Part shown: positions 33,601-45,298 of the stretch, one piece after another
Layout: every line of letters starts with the position of its first letter
Position numbering within the stretch: the first letter of the stretch is position 1
Source of the DNA: Sphagnum magellanicum
Taxonomy: Eukaryota > Streptophyta > Sphagnopsida > Sphagnales > Sphagnaceae
Reading direction: 5' to 3'
DNA length: 64,000 nt
Assembly: GCA_021904315.1 (NCBI GenBank)
Contig: CM038915.1
Span: forward strand, 18,786,001-18,850,000
Position numbers and translations under genes: made by a program
The notes under the pieces: generated by a model
Database searches by the model: none
The model's input: the letters and a program-made list of their open reading frames with translations, nothing else
What the model was told of the DNA's origin: nothing

Positions 33601-35060
33601 GGAAACGATAGAAGATTTTGCAAAGATTATGTTGAAGTGCAACCTTAGAAACCATGTCAACCAAATGGGAGCACAACAAGATTTTGGTTCTTGTCAAAGC
33701 CAAAAAGGAAGAGCAAATTGCAAACTTTAACAAGATAGATGGACAATATCACATTGAGACAATTGTTAGCAAATGGAAAAGGATTTCAAAACATGTCATG
33801 AATGTTAGCAATTCAACTCACTTCAGGAATGGCCTCACTTATAAGGACAAGTGGGTCTCCGTATTTGGAGACTTCAAGTTTATGATTATGTGGCCAATAT
33901 AGGAAAAAATGAAAAATACTAAAGCATGACTATTGCTAACAAAATTGTTTTCAATCTTCTGTGAAATAGTGTTTTCTTGTGGCGAAATTTTGCCAAATTT
34001 TGATCTAAATTATGATTTTGACCTATACATAGGATTTTCCATTGAAAAAATGGCCCAAATTCATTAGATTTTGAAAAAACAATTTCTAGATCGCCAAATT
34101 TTTATAATAAGTTCTAATAGGTAGCTAATAATATAGAAGGATTTTTTTTTTCTATTTTCATATTTAGTCTGTAGCCAAATTTGGTTAAATAATCTTATAA
34201 ATGATCGTCAATTCAAGTACATCACAAAATTGAAAAAAAAACCATTGTCATGAAATTTCAATTGTGGTTTATATGATGTTTCAAAAGTTTTGGGCACAAT
34301 ACCTAAATTCAAGTCAACCCATGTAGAAGCCCTCATGGATGACAAGATTACATTTACAAAACATTAGCCTTCAACCCAAATGAAGCCATCAATGTTGGTG
34401 AAGATTCACAAAGTGAAAATGAAAAAGTGCAAAACTATCATACTTGTAATGAAAACATGAATTAGATAGATCAACAATCATTAACTACATCAATTCATTA
34501 ACTACCACAAAAAATTTCTCACAATCAATTCTAGAATCAAATGATACCATTGTTCCACTTCGACTAGCAACATCAACACTTGTAATTCCCAACCGAACAC
34601 AACACATTCCAAATAATCCCCCAACAACACCCAACTTTTTCAACAAAATTATTGACACACAAATTCTTAATGCAAATGCTATTATAATTCATGTCCAACC
34701 AAGATCAACTATAACACCTATTGGCAACATGAAACAAAGAAAAAACTCAACATGACAAACATGTAAATAATCGATCAACTAGAAGCATTAAGGTGAAGAA
34801 GTCTTATTCTTTTGTTCATAAGCATAGGGCTAAAATCACAAAGAAGGGAAATAAAATGTTGATGGAGTCCATTGATTGGATCAATGCCACCAATTTGCTA
34901 TTGGAGGATAATCGAAAGCAAAGCTAGGACATGATGTTGGAAAAAAAATTTGAATATTTTATGAAAAAAGACCAAGCCATCAACATCATGCATATGTACA
35001 TGGTCAAAGTACTCAACAATCAACCAAACTTGATGACTTTGGCTTTCACATAAGCTACAA
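33600..35060 (+). pseudogene. Decayed PIF/Harbinger Myb/SANT-like accessory gene
   Basis: Harbinger elements encode, besides the transposase, a Myb/SANT-like DNA-binding protein needed for transposition. At 33654-33900 the plus strand reads a trihelix-like block: an N-terminal KWEHNKILVLVKAKKEEQ, then VSKWKRISKHV and YKDKWVSVFGDFK, with the spaced tryptophans of the family. Further on, at about 34855-35053, come an NLLLEDNRKQ segment and a helical EKKFEYFMKKDQAINIMHMY tail, with an in-frame stop after the first. Between them frames shift and stops accumulate. It is therefore a relic. It converges with the transposase relic on the other strand. Confidence 0.65.
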
Positions 35061-35199
35061 ACATCACCAACAACAACAATTTTCCATAACATACTCACGA
35101 AATAAGGACAAAAGTTATGGAGAAATAAACACCTACTAGGTTGCACGCAATGAAAGATAAAAATGAATTGTTAATCATCAAGTTTTGAAGGAATTCTAC

Positions 35200-36496
35200 A
35201 AACTTTCAATTTCAAGAATAACAACGTAGTATAATAAGAAAGGTTCAAGATTTGTAATACCAAATCATGCATCCATGTTCCTTTTTCTTCCAAGGTAAAA
35301 GGTTATTTCCTTCAAAACATGTCTCTAGACCTTTCCTACCCTTCACACATGTGAATCCCAAGTCCATTTTATACTACAACAATTAATGTAGTTGTTGTTG
35401 ATCTACATGATTGTTCTTACTTTTATGGGCCTAGCTCATGTTCTAGAATATGAAATAGTCATGCCACATTATCTTCATCTTCAGACCTAAGCAAATTATT
35501 TAACACGCAATAACAAGTGCACATTAGGTATGAAGGCAACATTCAAATTTGATTTACGTAGTAATTCTTTGAAGGTTTTTTTTCATTCCAAATGTATTAT
35601 CTACTATGACTTGGCCTTTTTTATGTTCCTTATTACAAAGCAATTTAAGAATGGTGTGTTGACCTTCTTCCTTGAAAGGGGTCATGACCCAATTAATAAG
35701 GGGATAACCTTTGTCCCCCAAAAAATATGAATGTACACCATCTAAGTTGCTTCTATTAACATTTTAAAAATCCATGACACTATGCATGTTTGTATAATCT
35801 AAACCAATGCAAAACTCTAACATCATTTACATTTCTTAGCAAACCCACAAAGACATCAAGAATTTTTTTTAATCCACAATAGCTTGAGCTACAATGAAGC
35901 AACCTCCCATTTTATGATAAAAATAGTTTTATGGACATGGGATTAAAGGTCTAAATATTAAGATATGAGTGCCATCAACGGCACCATGTATTCTTGGAAA
36001 CCCACACACCTTATTGAAATATTCCAGCATAGTTTGCATCTATGCCCTAGAATTGGCCAACAAATGAGGTCTTTGAAGCTAATGTTAACAACAATGAGAA
36101 ATTCATGGAACACCACAAAATTATTGATTTCCTAATCATGAAAATTTCATTGCAAATCAAAAAGTTGACCATGGGCCAATTTGTAAATTGCACAAACCAC
36201 TCTAATTCAATTTAAAATAATTTTCAGTAGTTGGTGTCATGCTTCAACAAAATAATGGGACGTAATCTATCATCAATTTTGAACAATGTTGCCTTTGATG
36301 TCCAAAAAATTTCAACCCATCTATCATCTTTATGTTTTATAAGGAAAAATATAAAAAACCATGATGTATTTTTAGGTTTCACCCAAAACCCTAAATCTTG
36401 CAACAAACAAAATAATGAACAAAACAAAACATGGTCATGGAATGCAGCCATTATAAACAAAAGTTTTATATTACTTTGAACAATTACAAAATTCAT
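35200..36496 (-). pseudogene. Decayed PIF/Harbinger transposase
   Basis: Reading the minus strand from 36496, the N-terminal part keeps LGFWVKPKNTSWFFIFF, DDRWVEIFWTSKATLFKI and DRLRPII, the typical start of plant Harbinger transposases, followed by a weaker CNEIFMI-KS block. The DDE nuclease region follows at about 36010-35650: GFPRIHGAVDGTHILIFRP (first aspartate), a KKFLDVFVGLLRNVNDVR block (second), and FLGDKGYPLINWVMTPFKEE. Several in-frame stops and at least a few frameshifts interrupt it, so no active enzyme is made. Terminal inverted repeats could not be located with confidence. Confidence 0.8.
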
Positions 36497-36499
36497 GAT

Positions 36500-38640
36500 G
36501 TAGGGATGGAAAGTTTATAAACAAACTTGATTAAACAAGAAAATTGAAAATGGTCAATAATATGAAACAACATACAACCCATCATTAACAAAAACCTATC
36601 CTCAAAGTTATCCATGGCAATACAATTGAAAAACCTATCTTTAATGTTACAATTCTTTTCTTGAACATAATGTGGGTTTCAACTGTTCTTGCTAAGATTG
36701 TAAGATTCATTCAAATAAAATTCTACCAAAATGAACGCTCCAATGTCAAGCTTGGCAATCAAATCAAAATAAAAGCCTCAAGAATATAAAAATTCAAAAA
36801 ACACAAAAAAATTTAAAGCTTTTCTAAATGTGCTTTGAGTTAAACAACAAAGACGGAACCAAGAGGTGAATGCCAAAGGCAAACATAACAAAATTTTAGT
36901 GCACAAAACCACAAGAAAAGGTGACCAAAGGAACAAGATCTTAAGGCTTAACTATCCATAGATATGTAACTCTAGAAGGAGGAATAATAAAATGGTTATC
37001 AACTTTTTTAAAATAGCATGATCAAAATTCTTCTCAACTGACAACATGATGAGTCTTTAACAACTTGATGGAACTATAAAATAGTGCAACAATACCAACA
37101 CCTTGAAAGTAACACTACACACTTGAAAATGTTAATGTGAAATGTAAAAGCAAATAAATAAATAAATAAATAAAGCTAAGAAAGGGTGAAACTTTCACTA
37201 AATAGCATTTTATTTTATTTTTTAAAAAAAAACAAAAACAACAAAGAAAGAAATTTGAAAGTCACATGAAATCAAAAGCTTTCACTAAAAAGTGTCAAAA
37301 CAAATGAAAACCATAACTAACTAATTTGTCACTAGAAAATGTTTCAACAAATCATGACAACACTCAAGCAACCTATTGCCAAAAAACCCTATAACAAAAG
37401 CAAGAATGATGATATTGAATGATGTAAGAAAACCAAAAGTGATGACAATGAACAATGCAACAAAACAAAGGTGATGACTATGAATGACACCATGTGATAT
37501 AATCAAAGAATCCAATGTAATGACAATGAACACTACAATAGTATAATTGAACATCATCATGATGAACATTACAATAACAACACAATGATGACAAACAATG
37601 TAACAAAATTGAACATGATAAACAACATGAATAGGAACATGAACAACATTGTGAATAGTAGCAATGAAAAGCAATGTGAACAACATGAATAATAGTCATG
37701 TGAATAGTAGCACAAAAAGAAATGATTCAAAAAAACTAATGTGATGAACAATAATGCTACAACTAAAACAACATCAAGAATAATAAGGTCCAAGCTACAT
37801 CATGAAGAGGCAACATGAGTGATGAAAAAACCATCCAAACAAAACATCATGAAGAGGAAGGAAGAAAGACCAAAACATTAACCAAGTGAAGAGTCATGAA
37901 GAGGTGGGGCAGGTGATGCAAAAAAGTAGTGGCGCAACAATGCGAACATTGAGAACCTTGAAAAGGAACATCACTACCTTTAACACTTTTCATGATGGAT
38001 AACACTTGTCACGATGGTGTGAATCCATCATGAGAAAAGTAAATAGCCACCACTTTTTGAAACCTTAATCCAATTTAACATTAACCACGTGTTAATGCAC
38101 ATAAAAAAATTAGCGAACATCTAGTTGACGATAAATTTCAACATTATATATATGTTATCTTAATGTTAGGCCTCTTTACACTACATGACCTTTAACATCA
38201 AGTTTGAATGTAACTTTACTATGTGAATTCAATTTTGGACCCATTTTGGCATTCTGGATTGAAAAAGGTTTAATTCTTGTTTGGTGTACAATGTAAGCAT
38301 GTTATCAATCCTAATTGCTCTAGTTATTGTCTAATATAAATACACATTTAGACCAAACACATGAGGCACACATAGGGTGTATACACCCTACAAACCAATA
38401 TACATCTTTTTGTTTGATATTAGTGTGACACTTGCAAACAATACACCTTTTTATATGTAATATCATAATGTCTGTGAGCATATGCCCCACATCGTTGCTA
38501 CACCAACAAACATGGTGAATGTATTTTGTCATTCACCTAAAAACAAGAAAATCCCACTTAAAGATTTTTAAAATAACCTTTTTTGAAATACACAAATTAT
38601 CCTTGAACAAAGACTTAAAAAAACCCAAAGACTATAGTTG
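36500..38640. other. AT-rich spacer with AACATGAA-type repeats
   Basis: (AAAT)n lies at about 37151-37174. At 37400-37860 words such as AATGTGAACAACATGAATAG and CATCATGAAGAGG recur at short, irregular spacing. Minus-strand open frames here are I/V/H/F-rich products of that repetition. Confidence 0.5.
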
Positions 38641-39130
38641 ATATCACGATTTGATGGTTTTTACACAAATATCAGTTTTTCATAAATGTATTTTAATGTA
38701 TTTTTAATCATCCAAAATCAAGTAATAACAAAATTCCATTGATTCTTGCAACTTTTGGTGAATAATAACAACTTATGGTCATGTGATGCTAATGTGGCAT
38801 ACCACATGGCAACGAGATTGACTAGTAGTCACAACACCTTATAACTTATGACACTAACTTCACATCATGATTCACATCATTATTTTAATAAATTAATCTC
38901 ATTTATTAGCTAGTTGAAAATATTGTTGTCCTTTGCAATTAATAACGACTTGGTCTTCCATATGATAATGACATGGCATGCCATTTGATAATAAGGTGTC
39001 ACAAATTTTCATGGCAATCCATGATTTTTTGTGACACCATAAATTTTTGTCTATCTTGAATTTATGGCACCAATATTTATCATGGCATGCCATAATTTTT
39101 TGTGTGTCATGAAGTTTTTGAAATCATGAA
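38640..39130. repeat. Degenerate TGGCATGCCA-containing repeat
   Basis: CATGGCATGCCAT, CATGGCAATCCATGA and TTTTTTGTG(A/T) words recur at about 38965-39120, giving locally palindromic sequence. No gene is evident. Confidence 0.45.
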
Positions 39131-39239
39131 TTCACATGCATATGTATGTGTATTAAACAATTTATCATTAGCTTGTAATTATGACTACAATGTTAATAGT
39201 TGTTTTGAAAAAGGTGACACATAACTCCTTGACTTTTTA

Positions 39240-40180
39240 ACTATTTAACACACTAGCTTAGATTAACATACCTATTAAATTAACCTATGTATGTAGACTA
39301 CTTAATAAAAACTTACTTTGTAATATAGGCTACTTTGTAAGTTACTTAATTAGACATAAGAAATTACTACATCTAGTATGTTTAAATATACCTAAAATAG
39401 GTTACACTACTAATAGGTTAACCTAGCTAGGCTTATTTCAGTTCCTAGCTTTAAATTTTTTGCCAAGTCAACCTAGGTAGCCTCATTACAAAATATTTTA
39501 TCAAGTTTGTAACCACCTCAAGTTTGTGCAACTAAATGTGACTATGATGTGACTAAATGCAACAAAATTATCCTAGGTTATTTTTTTAGCCTAAAAATGC
39601 CTAAGTTAACCTATGTTAGATTAATAAACAATATAGGGTGACAAACTAGATTATCTTAAGTCAACCTAGGGAGGTTTGGGTCTAGGCTAGGTTGGTAGGT
39701 AATAGGTAGGTTGACCAAGTCCATCTAAGGAGGTTTAGGTCCAAGCTAGGTTGGTAGGTATAGGTAGGTTGACCAAGTCAACTTAGGGTGGCCAAGGTTA
39801 ATTCAAGGCTAAATTTTTTGAGCTTTATAACTTTGTGTTAAATATAATTAATATAAAAATTTGTGGTAATGTAATGGATGAAAACTTGAAACCCAAAATG
39901 AAGGTGAGGTGTTCAAATCCTCATTTTTACAACCTATGATACCTAGGTCACTTGGCTTAAGTTAGGTAACCTTGGTTGAAGCTTTTTGGACTAAGAGTTT
40001 AACATTTTTTAAAAATCTAAACCACCTAGTTTAAGTTAGGTAGCCCAATTTGCCTAACATAGATAACTAGCCTAGTTAGATTAAGTTAAATTGACTTTTG
40101 GTTAAGCAAGCTAGGTTAGGTTGACTTTTGGTTATGCTAGCTACATGGTTTAAATTAGGTTAACTTTTGGTCATGTGTAA
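39240..40180 (+). repeat. CCTAGGTTGACC-type repeat region
   Basis: Words such as GTCAACCTAGGTAGCC, CTAGGTTAGGTTGACTTTTGGTTA and AGTTAGGTAACC recur throughout. The clearest part is a tandem with GTC-A-CTA-GGAGGTTT heads at 39660, 39719 and 39777 (units of 59 and 58 bp), each ending GGTAGGTTGACCAA. Confidence 0.7.
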
Positions 40181-41760
40181 TGACTCATAACATGTTTATA
40201 GATTTTTGACACATGTCATCCATGCATCAAGGCGTCTTTTGTAACACTTAATTGAATAAAACGACTAAGTTGAAATGGCATGCACTTTACATGTCATAGC
40301 AAAGTTAATAATCACATGGAATTTCATTATTATAAGAAAAATTTAAAATCTTAGTCAATAAAATGATTGGGCTTTGCAACTAAATGGGTGAAATGACATG
40401 GGTTTAACAACTCACTAATCATTAGTCACATATGTTCTTTTTGACTAGTTTGTAGTTGTAAAGGCTAATCACAAAACCCAAATGTGTTGTGATGGGAAAT
40501 TGTAAATGATGATTGATATTTCCAAGAGATAAACATTGGGAGTATCATAGGCAACCCATGATTGCAAAATGATCGAAAGGAACTAATAGATAAAATCAAT
40601 GTAAGATTCATCAATGAAACATCACACACTTGGAATTAATGTCACAACAAAATCACAAAAATGAGAAAAAAATATTGCAAAAAACATGAAGCATGTAATG
40701 TAATATATGTTCTTCCTTCATCCCATTCATAGAATGAAAGGTAGCATTCGAAGTAGCATAACAAATTTGATGAATGCAAGTGGTGGCATAGACCAACGTT
40801 CTCGCTTACTTTGTCTTCAAGTGATGAATTTAGATGATCTTTTTCACATTGTTCGAGAAAGATAATAACAACAAAACCTTGAACGTCAAACCCTACTCTT
40901 TGCTAACAATAATGAAATGTCACACTTAATCAAACATTTAATTAGGCATTTAATGTGGTCCCACCCAAAACAAGGGCTTGTAATTTTTTTAATGTTGGAT
41001 GCAAATCAAACAAAAACGAGCTACAAGGAAAAAAAGATGCCTATTTGGGGGGTTTCCATCAATTGTAAAAACCATCAAAAAATATTCATAGATTACAAAG
41101 AAGATGGATATTTTGAATATGCAAATGACAAAAGACATCACAATTCAAATATTTGAAAATGAGCAAGTAGGGAAGAAATTGCTCTTGAAGCACAATTGCC
41201 AAACATGATTGAAAATAACATCCAAATCAAAATAACTCTCCCAACAAACATTTGGTCCATGATCACAATGTAATTTTTTGAACCTTGACAAAACCTTAAA
41301 CACCACAAAAATTCACATTGAAAACCCCAAACTTTAATGAAAAAAATTAATTATTTTTTTACAAAGATATTATGTATAATTAAAGTATCTTTTTAATGTT
41401 AACAAAAAGAAAAATAAATAAATCTTAACTCCTAACACAAATACCCCAAAAAAAAACTTTTTGTTTTTTGGATTTTTGAGCTCTCTAGTTTCTAAGCATG
41501 TAAGTTTTATGAAGAAGATTGTTGATTAAAAATAAGGACAAGGCCAAAAAGAAAAAAAACACAATTTCTACTTCAAGGATAAAAAAATACCCCATGATTA
41601 TAAAAAATTGGCTTGGGCTTCTTTTTGTTGGGACTTGCCCAACTTTGTTCACTAGTTAATCAAGCAGCATATGTTCTCCTTGTTCTACCCCATGTGCCCA
41701 AAGTAATTAACCACAACCAAATTGTGTTACAACAATTTCATTCATACCTCCTATTTGGGC
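40180..41760. other. AT-rich spacer with coding-like scraps
   Basis: A plus-strand open frame at 40917-41156 (79 codons) has more balanced composition than its surroundings, and an upstream frame near 40790-40860 is similar, but stops separate them and no domain was recognised. It may be an old mobile-element gene. Confidence 0.35.
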
Positions 41761-41764
41761 TTGT

Positions 41765-42118
41765 AATGGTGTTTATCACACCCAATGTGATGTACCATGG
41801 TTTCTCAATATTCACCCATAGACATGGAAAATGGGACAATAAAAGGCTTGTAGTAATGTTTATCACACCCAACGTGATGTGTATTGTGGTTTTTCATGAA
41901 TACTCATCCATAAACATGGAAAATGAGACAATAAAGGGATTGCAATAGTGTTTATCACATCCAACATGATGTACCATGGTTTCTCATGAATATTCATCCA
42001 TAAATATGAAAAATGGGACAATAAAAGGCTTGTAGTGGTGTTTATCACACCCAACATGATGTGTACTATGGTTTTTCATGAATACTCACCATAAACATGA
42101 AAAATGGGACAATAAAAG
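41765..42118 (+). repeat. Tandem repeat of 87-92 bp, four units
   Basis: GTTTATCACA lies at 41771, 41858, 41950 and 42040. Each unit continues with CC(C)AA-(A/G)TGATGT, ATGGTTT-TCATGAATA and AATGGGACAATAAAAGG. The 111-codon frame over the first two units reflects the repeat. Confidence 0.85.
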
Positions 42119-42119
42119 A

Positions 42120-44800
42120 AAAAACATTATTTAAAATCAATCACATGATCAATCACCATGCGCAACCAATTATTTTATTGTGTATTGTCTTTTTTAAAAT
42201 TAGAACATGTGCAAATTTATTGATTGAAATGACATTTGTTAACCCAAATCAAAATAGAAATGACGATGTACTTCATCCAAAATATGTTATATAAACCACC
42301 ATTTGAACTCCTTTTAAGTGAAAATAACATTGTATGCATGGTAGGACAAAATAATTATTTAAAATATGATGGGTTCAACATTTTGCCAACACATTTATGT
42401 TATTTGGTTGAAGTGGGTGTTATTAAGGCCAAAAGGCAAATAATGATTAGGACATTAATCTAATTAACGAGCACATTTCTCTCTTTAAAAATTGTCGCAA
42501 TCTCAATATTATTTTGAAAGGACCCAAAAAAAGAGCTACTCACCTTATGTTCTTTCCTGAGGTGACTGTTTAAACTTTATATGTATTTATATTCATGGTT
42601 ATTTCTGTAATTATCTCAAAAACAAACATTGTTTAATTATTTCCATGTAGGGTAACAACCCTTGCAAAGTGGCTTCAACAATTCAAACCTCTACCATGAA
42701 GACAAAGAATCATTCATCCCCATGAAGTTGTTAAGGTGGTTCACGAAATGAAAGTGCCCCCACCAACCTCTTAGGCACATTCATCAAATGTAAAAAGTAA
42801 AAATCCATGTTAACTTGTTTGGGAGAGGTTCTAAAAATGTAACACCCATGCCAACCTACTTGATGTTGTAAAACACTTGGAGAAATTTCATAAGTGTATT
42901 TGGAAGGCATTTATATTGGTGAAGATCCTTTGAAAAAAAAGAAAATATATTATGCTTAATCCTTAAGATAATAAGAATTTTATATTTATAAGATCATTCA
43001 CCTATTTTTAGGCATAAGATCCCTCCCACCCTTATAGAGTAGGTATAAGAATCATCCCCTTCCTAGCCCTTGCAATCCATGTATGCTTAGGTCATGATAA
43101 CTTTCATTTCATACTTCACAATGGGTAAAACTCATGTGTGGGGAACCTCCCCAAAATGCCAGATTGGAATAGGTGGTATTCACCTATTGTTTCATCTAAG
43201 ACCTTTTATTTGGGGAATGCCCGAACCTAGCACTTTACCCTACACATTGAACTTTTAAGTTAGTTCATGGATTTGTGTATTGAAAAATGTAGTCATGTGA
43301 AGTTTTGGTACATATGGCATGACTATGATAAGATATTATGTGATTCTCAAACAAATCTTGTTCTAGATAAACTTGTATGTTCTTTCAAATCCATGTGACT
43401 AATGGATAAGGTAACATAACAATTGAAAGGAAAAGGGTATTGTCACATCCTTGTCAAATAACCCTTTACTAAAGGGACTAATTTATTGAGTTTGAAAGGT
43501 TGAAAGCAAGAAAAGGCATAACATCTTCAATAATTTTTCTCTTGATGAATGTTCATAATATTTTAAATTGAAAATTCCAATTTCAACTTCCGCAAAGGAA
43601 TTGTAACAAAGAAATGGACAAATTTTGTTTTAAACAAACATGTGAAAAGGTATAAACAACCATTTAATTAGAATTAGTTAGAGAGGAGGTGATTACATGA
43701 ATTCCTAAGCATTTCATCAATAACAAAAATCTTAATACCTTATATTTTCGACTTGACATCCCTTCTGTTTATGAAGTTGGCCCTTTAATGTTGGGCACTT
43801 ACACATATAATCAATTTTTAAATACCCTTTAAATATGAAAATCATGAATAGGTATCTATATATATAATGAAAGGAATTAAGCACTTTTGGGGGGCATTGG
43901 TGTTGATATCATAAAGACTTGTGCAAATTTTCATAGAGCACTTGGAGGGCATCACAAAATTTCCTCACCCTTTGTTTCCTCAACAAGAGGTGAGCACGTA
44001 GAAAAATGTAATGCCTATTTGTGCAAGTCTTTCATTTTTCAAGATGCCAATGTTCATTTTTTTCCCCATGATACCCAATAAAGATTCACCAAATTTCATA
44101 AGAATTTTTTTTAAAATTAAACCAATGTGGGTCTTTGCACCTAGTAAAGCCCTCAACCTCCCAATTAAATTAATAATATCAAAATAGATTGCCATTTCAG
44201 TATTACCATATGATGAACTTTTAGGGAATGGAGCATTCATAGGAAGTGAGCCACCTGAGAGTAGATACACCCTTTAGCAAGTTCCAAATGCTTGATGTGG
44301 CAGCTTCCTAAGGACAGACAGAAGTTTTAAATGTTTTGCAAGGTCCTAGATTTACCCAAATCAAGCCCACTCTCAACTCCACCTCACCTAGGCCCTAATT
44401 TATGATGAAGTCCCATGGCCTGAAGCTTTGCCCTACACTTAATTTACTTTGAATTTCATTTGACTCTCAATCCAATACTTTGAAATCCCTGATTCACTCA
44501 ATTAAGCTTTACCTTACACTTAATTTACTTTGAATTTTGCTTTACTCTCAAAGTGGTAGGAAGATTTACCCACATTAATTACCAGACATGTTAAATTTTC
44601 AAACCATCAGCCAAAAAGAGAGGAAAATCAGTCTCATGATTTTCTTTTCAACTGGATGCACATCACATGATCATTAATGGCTACACAAAACCTTCAAAGA
44701 GCCACTTGAGGCAGTACTCGAGGTTACCAGTTTTCTTTCTTCATGGATGTATCAGTGAAGACATCTTCTCCTGTTTGATAGTGTAAGCAATTCTTGCTGA
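42120..44800. other. AT-rich spacer
   Basis: No supported gene. Short coding-like stretches on the plus strand around 42.65-43.45 kb are broken by many stops and carry no motif I recognise. Confidence 0.45.
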
Positions 44801-45298
44801 AGTTAAAAACATATCAGATTGTGATCATGATGACAGTTCAACAATGTTCTGCAACCTTATTATCAAGCAAAAATTTGCAGCACCTGCATTCCACCCACAT
44901 GTGACTACTAGACCTGAAGCTTCCCCTCTCATGAGCCTTAGATTTACCTCTTGATTGGTGAGCACCATCACCCCCTGCAGAATTAGTACTGCTCATTCCT
45001 TTTGCTTGGACTTTAAGCAGCAGGAATGGAATTGCTGCAAATGACCAAGCATTAACCACCAAATAGCTGTTTGCCAATCAATGCCCAACTTCCTAGGGTT
45101 TCTTATGAAGATTAAGGTGTCATATGGTGCTTGACCAGCAGTTTGGGAACGCCCTTTCAAAAGGTTGGTTATGTGTATTAAGGCTATTGTAAAAATTTTG
45201 CTCACCCTTTCATTCAGCTCTCAATTTTGCAGGAAAGTAAACAACCTTTTCAACAGTCCATGCAGGTTTAAGCAAGTACAAACAGGGAAGTGGAAAGA
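44800..45298 (-). other. Probable 3'UTR and 3' flank of ENR
   Basis: Composition stays gene-like just past the stop codon. The 70-79 codon minus-strand frames here are not conserved-looking and lie downstream of the stop, so they are treated as untranslated. No clear AATAAA was picked out. Confidence 0.35.

Larger units (their letters stand above)
33600..36500. mobile_element. PIF/Harbinger DNA transposon relic
   Basis: The two genes expected of an autonomous Harbinger element, accessory Myb/SANT-like and DDE transposase, lie tail to tail within 3 kb, both inactivated. Boundaries are approximate since the ends were not found. The family's TTA target preference matches the two MITEs at 18.6 and 20.2 kb, although their termini were not seen here, so a direct parental link is unproven. 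Confidence 0.7.

Noticed and set aside
39905-39930. GTTCAAATCC, a perfect B-box-like word suggesting a tRNA gene
   Set aside because: No A box, anticodon arm or acceptor pairing could be found upstream, so it is not called a tRNA.
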